A stretch of DNA of 9,897 nt, from assembly GCA_001828545.1 (NCBI GenBank), contig MHYW01000012.1, positions 1-9,897 on the forward strand, given 5' to 3'. Source of the DNA: Planctomycetes bacterium RIFCSPHIGHO2_12_FULL_52_36 (GTDB lineage Bacteria > Planctomycetota > Brocadiia > Brocadiales > Bathyanammoxibiaceae). Both the position numbers and the translations under genes were made by a program. Below, in pieces: positions 6,090 to 9,897 of the stretch; the stretch's first letter is position 1; each line of letters opens with the position of its first letter. Below the pieces are notes generated by a model. It searched no databases, was not told where the DNA came from, and saw only the letters and a list, made by a program, of their open reading frames with translations.

Positions 6090-6560
6090 ATGGAAGTAGA
6101 GGTGGCAAGGCCACTCCCGCAGAAAAAGGATAGTTCCTCCCAAGGAGTGTTGGGAACACCTCCTCCACCCCCTCAAGGGCTTGACGAAGCCATCCAGCAG
6201 ACCTCTTCGTTTGTCCCCCTCAAGGAATTCCAAAAACAGGGCATAAAAAATCTGAAGGTGATAAGCCAAAGGGGGCTTGAAGAGTTGATAACCCAGGCCG
6301 TGGAGTGGGAGCTGGCAAGGCGGTTGGATAAAGAGAGGGAGAGCCGCATGGCCCTGGAGGGAGAGGTATCCAGATTGCGTGGGGAATTGGAGACCCTCAA
6401 GAAGGCAGGTGGCAAGGCCACTCATTTGTCGCCTGGTTCACCAAAGCCTGCCCTTGAGCGAAGAGAAGGGACGAATATCACCCCAGGGGGCTTTTTTGGC
6501 AACATTCTTAAGGAGAATCTCAATTTGCGTGGGGTTAACCAAAAGACCTCTGGTGTGTAA
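6090..6560 (+). CDS. Coiled-coil protein upstream of the MamK-like actin, unknown family
   Basis: 156 aa, with AAGGA 10 nt before the ATG. The N-terminus is low in structure (residues 18-29 include TPPPPPQG). Residues 40-105 are the convincing part: FVPLKEFQKQGIKNLKVIS, then a charged helix (LEELITQAVEWELARRLDKE and ALEGEVSRLRGELETLKK) with heptad spacing, typical of a coiled coil. The C-terminus is GGFFGNILKENLNLRGV. No membrane segment or signal peptide is seen. Residues 5-9, 106-112 and 119-129 are encoded by palindromic repeats that also occur elsewhere in the window. It shares a promoter with the actin gene 75 bp downstream, so a filament adaptor or regulator role is a reasonable inference, not shown by homology. 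Confidence 0.65.
   Translation: MEVEVARPLPQKKDSSSQGVLGTPPPPPQGLDEAIQQTSSFVPLKEFQKQGIKNLKVISQRGLEELITQAVEWELARRLDKERESRMALEGEVSRLRGELETLKKAGGKATHLSPGSPKPALERREGTNITPGGFFGNILKENLNLRGVNQKTSGV
6100..6116. repeat. 17-bp palindromic repeat, copy 1
   Basis: AGGTGGCAAGGCCACTC contains GTGGC-AAG-GCCAC at 6102-6114. It is identical to 6407-6423, but the two copies are read in different frames (EVARPL here, GGKATH there), so protein-level duplication does not explain it. Confidence 0.75.
6407..6423. repeat. 17-bp palindromic repeat, copy 2
   Basis: Exact second copy of 6100-6116, inside the same gene. It lies 20 bp before another dispersed repeat (6444-6476). Confidence 0.75.
6444..6476. repeat. Copy of the trpE-leader repeat inside the coiled-coil gene
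   Basis: AAGCCTGCCCTTGAGCG at 6444-6460 is exactly the reverse complement of 5722-5738. The next 16 bases match with four differences. Here the sequence is translated as KPALERREGTN. Confidence 0.75.
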
Positions 6561-6635
6561 AACCTTGCCCCGTACTAATAAGGTATGTGGGAGTAAAGTG
6601 AATCTATCTGTAGTCAGTTAAGGAGGAGAGTTAAT

Positions 6636-7694
6636 ATGGCCGAGTTAGCAAGGGAGTATGGCGAATCGTTATTTTTAGGAATTGACCTTGGGACCTTCAA
6701 GACCTCCATTACGGCCAGCAATGGTCTCCGCCAGACGGTATTAAGCGTGGTGGGTTGGCCCAAGGATGAGGTCTCAAGGAAGATGCTGGGTAGGGAAGTG
6801 ATTTTTGGGAGTGAGGCCATGCAACACCGCCTGGCCCTCAACTTGATAAGGCCCTTTGAGAGAGGGGTTCTCAAGTACTCTGATAATTCCAGCCATGCCA
6901 GTGGTGAGGAGGTCGCTAACTATAAAGAGGCCGCCAGGGAACTGGTAAAGCATGTGGTGGGATTAGCAGGGCCTAAGAATGGGCAGAAGGTCTATGGGGT
7001 TATTGGCGCCCCAGCCCAGGCCAGTGTGGTCAACAAGCAGTCCCTTATTGAAGCCGCCTCCGAGGCCCTGGACTCAGTGGTAGTAGTTTCGGAACCCTTT
7101 TCCGTGGCCTATGGGTTAGAAAAGCTGGAGGATGTCTTGATTATAGACATCGGTGCCGGGACGGTGGACCTCTGCCGTATGCATGGAAGCCTTCCTGAGG
7201 AAGGAGACCAGATAACCCTGACTACCGCCGGGGACTACGTGGACGAACTGCTCTTAAAATTAATAAGGGAGAACCACCCGGATGCCCAGCTTACTATCAA
7301 CATGGCCAGGGAGATGAAGGAAAAGTATGGTCTTGTAATTGATACCAATGACAGGATATTAGTGAAGGTACCAGTAGCAGGCAAGCCCAGGAGTATAGAC
7401 ATTACGGATGAGTGTCAACAGGCCTGCAAGTCCATCGTACCTCCTATCCTTGAGGCTGTTGAGAACTTAATTTCTACTTACGACCCCGAATTCCAACAGC
7501 GCATCCTTCAGAGCGTAATCCTGGCAGGAGGCATGAGCCAGATTAGGGGACTGGACAAACTCATTGAGGCAGGTCTGCAGGAATACGGCGGGGGTAAGGT
7601 CTCCAGGGTGGAAGAGCCAGTCTATGCTGGAGCAGACGGTTCATTGAAACTTGCCTATGACATGCCTGAGGCCCTCTGGAAAGAACTAAAGTAG
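6636..7694 (+). CDS. mamK: MamK-like actin filament protein
   Basis: 352 aa, close to the roughly 350 aa of magnetosome MamK, with a strong AGGAGG 9 nt before the ATG. Actin-fold motifs in order: phosphate-1 FLGIDLGT (13-20), SVVGWPKD with LGREVIFG (37-58), the segment GVIGAPAQAS (121-130), VVSEPFSVAYG (150-160), phosphate-2 IIDIGAGTVDLC (169-180) and adenosine motif ILAGGMSQIRGL (295-306). Glu153 in VVSEPF and Asp171 in DIGAGT match the positions of the residues needed for ATP hydrolysis in MamK. The alignment from memory to Magnetospirillum MamK runs to the end, including LKLAYDMPEALWKEL versus LRLAEELPPQYWRQL. That favours MamK over MreB, ParM or DnaK. It would form cytoplasmic filaments that position a cargo. 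No other mam gene is present, so the cargo is unknown. Confidence 0.9.
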   Translation: MAELAREYGESLFLGIDLGTFKTSITASNGLRQTVLSVVGWPKDEVSRKMLGREVIFGSEAMQHRLALNLIRPFERGVLKYSDNSSHASGEEVANYKEAARELVKHVVGLAGPKNGQKVYGVIGAPAQASVVNKQSLIEAASEALDSVVVVSEPFSVAYGLEKLEDVLIIDIGAGTVDLCRMHGSLPEEGDQITLTTAGDYVDELLLKLIRENHPDAQLTINMAREMKEKYGLVIDTNDRILVKVPVAGKPRSIDITDECQQACKSIVPPILEAVENLISTYDPEFQQRILQSVILAGGMSQIRGLDKLIEAGLQEYGGGKVSRVEEPVYAGADGSLKLAYDMPEALWKELK

Positions 7695-7720
7695 GGTGCT
7701 GGGATAAGGTGGATGGTAGG

Positions 7721-7800
7721 GACAGGTATTTAGACCTGTCTGAGGACAGGTCCGGGGGCTGTTCTTTGATATAAAAGGACAGGTGGTGTAGAGACTCTAC
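7721..7800. repeat. GACAGGT inverted-repeat cluster downstream of the actin gene
   Basis: GACAGGT occurs at 7721, 7745 and 7778, and its complement ACCTGTC at 7734-7740. The middle copy can pair with either neighbour (6-nt or 4-nt loop, 7-bp stems). A short palindrome GTAGAG-A-CTCTAC follows at 7788-7800. No T-tract follows directly, so a simple terminator is not supported. The cluster fills most of the 133-bp gap before the four-cysteine gene. Confidence 0.75.
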
Positions 7801-7827
7801 TTAGGACTTTTTAACTCAGGGGAAACA

Positions 7828-8103
7828 ATGGAAAAGTGGCTAAAACCTGTTCGCAAATGCAGTGGCTGTAAATTAAATCTGGGAGAACGTTGTGCCGTCT
7901 TCCCTAGTCCCAGGGAAAAGTGGCACCACGGATCGTGCTCCGGATACAATAACGTGGAACTCATAAATAAGTACCAGGAAGAGATTGCAAAACACCCCCC
8001 AAAGGTGGATAAGGTACAAAGAAAGAAAGTGGCTGGGTCCAGGGGTACAGTGGAACACCATCAGGGTAAGAGCAAGGTTAGTACCCTGCGCTCTGTCCAT
8101 TAA
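7828..8103 (+). CDS. Small four-cysteine, probably zinc-binding protein
   Basis: 91 aa, start ATG with AGGGGA 4 nt upstream. Cysteines 11, 14, 22 and 37 have the pattern C-x2-C-x7-C-x14-C, with W32 and P26/P28 between, in CSGCKLNLGERCAVFPSPRE. This resembles short Cys4 proteins I have seen in uncultured bacteria and suggests one metal site, probably Zn. Residues 57-91 form a basic tail (KVDKVQRKKVAGSRG) that could bind nucleic acid or a partner. It is the last plus-strand gene in this group, 133 bp after the actin gene, so co-transcription is possible but not certain. Its stop overlaps the stop of thrC. Function unknown. Confidence 0.7.
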   Translation: MEKWLKPVRKCSGCKLNLGERCAVFPSPREKWHHGSCSGYNNVELINKYQEEIAKHPPKVDKVQRKKVAGSRGTVEHHQGKSKVSTLRSVH

Positions 8104-9482
8104 TCCTCAACCGCAGAGGGCCTGGGCACTAGAGTAGGTTTGTAGTCGTAAGGTCTTTTCTCCACGGCCCTGAGGATAGAGCCCTTTACCGCCTCGTAAT
8201 CGGCTGGTACCTCTACGGGCTGGTTCCTGTACAGGGGAGTCACCCCCTCCAGGGTCCCTTCGTGGTAATGTATCTTAAAATCTGGGAATTTTAGCCCATG
8301 GGCAGTGGATATAACCACTACCTTCTCATCAGGTTTTATTTCTCCCCTCTCCAGGAGTTTTATTATGGCGGCCAGGGCTACTCCTGTATGGGGGCAGTTG
8401 AAGAGACCGGTAAGGTCGGCCCTTGCGGCGGCGTTTGCCAGTTCATCCTCTGAGGCCTCCTCTACTACCCCATTGAAGCGCTGGAGGACTTTTATGGCCT
8501 TCTTTATGCTCACGGGGTCACCTATCTGAATCGCACTGGCCAGGGTCTTTTGGGCCTTAACGGGTCTGTATTCCTTGAACCCTTTTAGGTAGCTGAGGTA
8601 GAGGGGGTTGGCCTTCTGGGCCTGGGCACAGGCAATCCTGGGGAGTTTATCCACGATGCCCAGGTCTTTCATCATCAAGAAGCCCAGCCCAAGGGCGGTA
8701 ACGTTTCCTAAATTACCCCCCGGAACGACTACCCAATCAGGCACCTCCCAATCAAATTGCTGTGCAATCTCTATACTGATGGTCTTTTGCCCCTCAATCC
8801 GCAGGGAGTTCATGGAATTGGCCAGGTAGATATTGTTTTTGGCACATACCTCCTTCACCAGCTTCATGCACCCATCAAAATCGGTATCTATGGAAAGGGT
8901 CAGGGCGTTATTGGCCAGTGGCTGGACTAACTGTGAACTGGAGACCTTATCCTTGGGTAAGAACACGATGGCAGGGATCCCTGCCGCTGCGCAATAGGCG
9001 GCCAGGGCGGCGGAGGTGTCTCCCGTGGAGGCACAGGCCACCCCAAGGATTTCTTTCTTCTCGTAGAGCATCTGCTTGACCATGGAGACCAGTACGGTCA
9101 TGCCCAGGTCTTTAAACGACCCCGTATGGGCATTGCCGCACTGCTTTAGCCAGAGGTTCTTCAATCCTATCTCCCTGCCAAAGCGCTCTGCCCAGAAGAG
9201 GTTGCTCCCCCCTTCGTAAAGGGAGACGATGTTCTCGTTCTGTACGTTGGGGCAGACCAACTCTTTCTTCCCCCAGACGGAACTCCCGTAGGGCCAGTTG
9301 GTACGCATGTAGCGGCGGTCAAAGAGCCGTTTCCAGGAGACGGGCTTCCTCTGCCTGAGCTTGTCAACATCATGGGCTACCTCCAGTAGCTCACCGCACT
9401 GCCGACAGCGGTAGACAATCTCAGTCAGCTCGTACCGCTCATTACAGCCAGCACTACACCTAAACCATGCCTTATACTTCAT
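8100..9482 (-). CDS. thrC: Threonine synthase
   Basis: PLP enzyme that converts O-phosphohomoserine to threonine. From ATG 9482 it has 460 aa. An N-terminal zinc ribbon is visible (CSAGC, then YRCRQCGELL, i.e. C9, C13, C26, C29), followed by the fold-type II PLP domain. The lysine of NAHTGSFKD (K124) is the Schiff-base residue; ACASTGDTSAALAAY and VPGGNLGNVTALGLGF are the phosphate- and cofactor-binding loops. The usual SFKDRG reads SFKDLG here. ATG 9482 is preferred over ATG 9494 because GGGAGGAGGA directly precedes it and would otherwise be translated as MGGG, and because the promoter would place the RNA start near 9499. It is convergent with the four-cysteine gene, with no space for a terminator between them. 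Confidence 0.95.
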   Translation of the reverse strand: MKYKAWFRCSAGCNERYELTEIVYRCRQCGELLEVAHDVDKLRQRKPVSWKRLFDRRYMRTNWPYGSSVWGKKELVCPNVQNENIVSLYEGGSNLFWAERFGREIGLKNLWLKQCGNAHTGSFKDLGMTVLVSMVKQMLYEKKEILGVACASTGDTSAALAAYCAAAGIPAIVFLPKDKVSSSQLVQPLANNALTLSIDTDFDGCMKLVKEVCAKNNIYLANSMNSLRIEGQKTISIEIAQQFDWEVPDWVVVPGGNLGNVTALGLGFLMMKDLGIVDKLPRIACAQAQKANPLYLSYLKGFKEYRPVKAQKTLASAIQIGDPVSIKKAIKVLQRFNGVVEEASEDELANAAARADLTGLFNCPHTGVALAAIIKLLERGEIKPDEKVVVISTAHGLKFPDFKIHYHEGTLEGVTPLYRNQPVEVPADYEAVKGSILRAVEKRPYDYKPTLVPRPSAVED

Positions 9483-9505
9483 TCCTCCTCCCATTCTTTT
9501 GCGTG

Positions 9506-9534
9506 ATTATAGAGGCAGTACCCTCTCCTTGCAA
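9506..9534 (-). promoter_or_regulatory. Promoter of thrC
   Basis: Minus strand TTGCAA (9529-9534), a 17-bp spacer and TATAAT (9506-9511). The -10 is perfect and the -35 matches at 4 of 6. RNA would start near 9499, about 17 nt before ATG 9482, so no long regulatory leader is possible. Confidence 0.6.
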
Positions 9535-9575
9535 GGGGATTAGCTAGGAGGCAGGGGGGTAGGGGGCGAAGTCAT

Positions 9576-9598
9576 ATTGTAAATTTAAAATTTACAAT
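9576..9598. repeat. 23-bp AT-rich palindrome
   Basis: ATTGTAAATTT (9576-9586) and AAATTTACAAT (9588-9598) are perfect 11-bp arms around one A. It lies between the thrC promoter and the plus-strand promoter at 9642. It could be an operator for either gene or another dispersed repeat. Confidence 0.75.
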
Positions 9599-9641
9599 TT
9601 ACACCTTGCAATCTTCCTAATAAAATTTTCTCTCCATGACC

Positions 9642-9669
9642 TTGACAGCTTTATACTCTGCGTTATAAT
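9642..9669 (+). promoter_or_regulatory. Perfect-consensus sigma70-type promoter
   Basis: TTGACA (9642-9647), a 16-bp spacer and TATAAT (9664-9669). Both hexamers are perfect. Transcription would begin near 9676 and give a leader of about 88 nt before ATG 9764. Confidence 0.75.
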
Positions 9670-9722
9670 TCCTTCCGTTTTTCTCGCCTTGTATTAGATT
9701 TCATGGTTTAGGGGTGGTTACC

Positions 9723-9758
9723 ATGGACTTCTATGGCGAATATCTGGCGGTGAGGTAG
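9723..9758 (+). CDS. Possible 11-codon leader ORF
   Basis: ATG to TAG encodes MDFYGEYLAVR. It lies within the predicted 5' leader, with GGGGTGG upstream and its stop 5 nt before ATG 9764. It could couple translation to the next gene or be chance. No amino-acid bias suggests attenuation. Confidence 0.25.
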   Translation: MDFYGEYLAVR

Positions 9759-9763
9759 GGAAG

Positions 9764-9897
9764 ATGCTAGTAAAGATGAAGGTCGGAGAATGGCTCAATA
9801 GGCGGAAGCTGGAAAGACTGGCATTAATAAAGGAGCGGTACAGAAAGCTGGTCTTAGAACCCAGGAAAGAAATTGAGTTTGAGCTAGATAAAGACCT
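9764..9897 (+). CDS. Start of an unidentified protein, runs off the right edge
   Basis: The frame is open from ATG 9764 (GAGG 8 nt upstream) to the window end. The visible residues are highly charged and helical: MLVKMKVGEWLNRRKLERLA, then a Lys/Arg- and Glu-rich stretch ending EFELDKDL. There is no signal peptide. Too little is present to name a family. The consensus promoter upstream suggests strong expression. Confidence 0.5.
   Translation, partial: MLVKMKVGEWLNRRKLERLALIKERYRKLVLEPRKEIEFELDKD

Noticed and set aside
6482..6498. Intrinsic terminator inside the coiled-coil gene (CCCC-A-GGGG then T-run)
   Set aside because: The inverted repeat leaves a loop of one base, too small for a hairpin, and it lies within an open coding frame.
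6375..6534. TTGCGTGGGG direct repeat (6375-6384 and 6525-6534)
   Set aside because: Only 10 bp with no palindromic character or matching flank; chance is a sufficient explanation.
6379..6621. Plus-strand ORF of 80 codons overlapping the coiled-coil gene
   Set aside because: Out-of-frame, no ribosome site or motif, and its composition follows from the overlapping repeats.
9482..9494. thrC start at ATG 9494
   Set aside because: It would translate the GGGAGGAGG ribosome site as MGGG and lies only about 5 nt from the predicted RNA start.

Overview
The window looks like chromosomal DNA from a moderately GC-rich (about 50%) Gram-negative bacterium. The gene set (threonine synthase with an N-terminal zinc ribbon, trpE outside a trp operon, an orphan MutL-type reactivase and a MamK-like actin) and the many short palindromic repeats recall uncultured lineages such as Planctomycetota/Brocadiales, Omnitrophota or Nitrospirota. 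This placement is an impression, not a computed result. I saw no rRNA, tRNA, CRISPR array, transposase or phage gene.

Left part (1-5683), all on the minus strand. In transcription order it holds trpE, a small conserved-looking protein of 127 aa, a MutL-family ASKHA ATPase of 597 aa, a 376-aa protein with barrel-sandwich-like and KOW-like segments, and the start of a secreted fibronectin-III-like protein that runs off the left edge. Nearly every junction in this series carries a different short repeat or palindrome. Several stops, starts or terminal residues lie inside these repeats.

Middle part (5684-6089). A roughly 400-bp divergent region carries a good sigma70-type promoter for trpE on the minus strand (TTGACA-17-TAGAAT) and another for the plus-strand genes (TTGACA-17-TAGACT).

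Right-centre part (6090-8103), plus strand. It holds a 156-aa coiled-coil protein, a 352-aa actin closely resembling the magnetosome actin MamK, and a 91-aa four-cysteine protein. No other magnetosome gene is visible, so the actin plus coiled-coil pair may be a cytoskeletal system with another cargo. This is the most interesting part of the window.

Right part. thrC on the minus strand is convergent with the four-cysteine gene, and the two share a TTAA in which each stop lies. Upstream of thrC is a divergent promoter region. It contains a 23-bp AT-rich palindrome and a perfect-consensus TTGACA-16-TATAAT promoter for a plus-strand gene, of which only the first 44 codons or so are inside the window.
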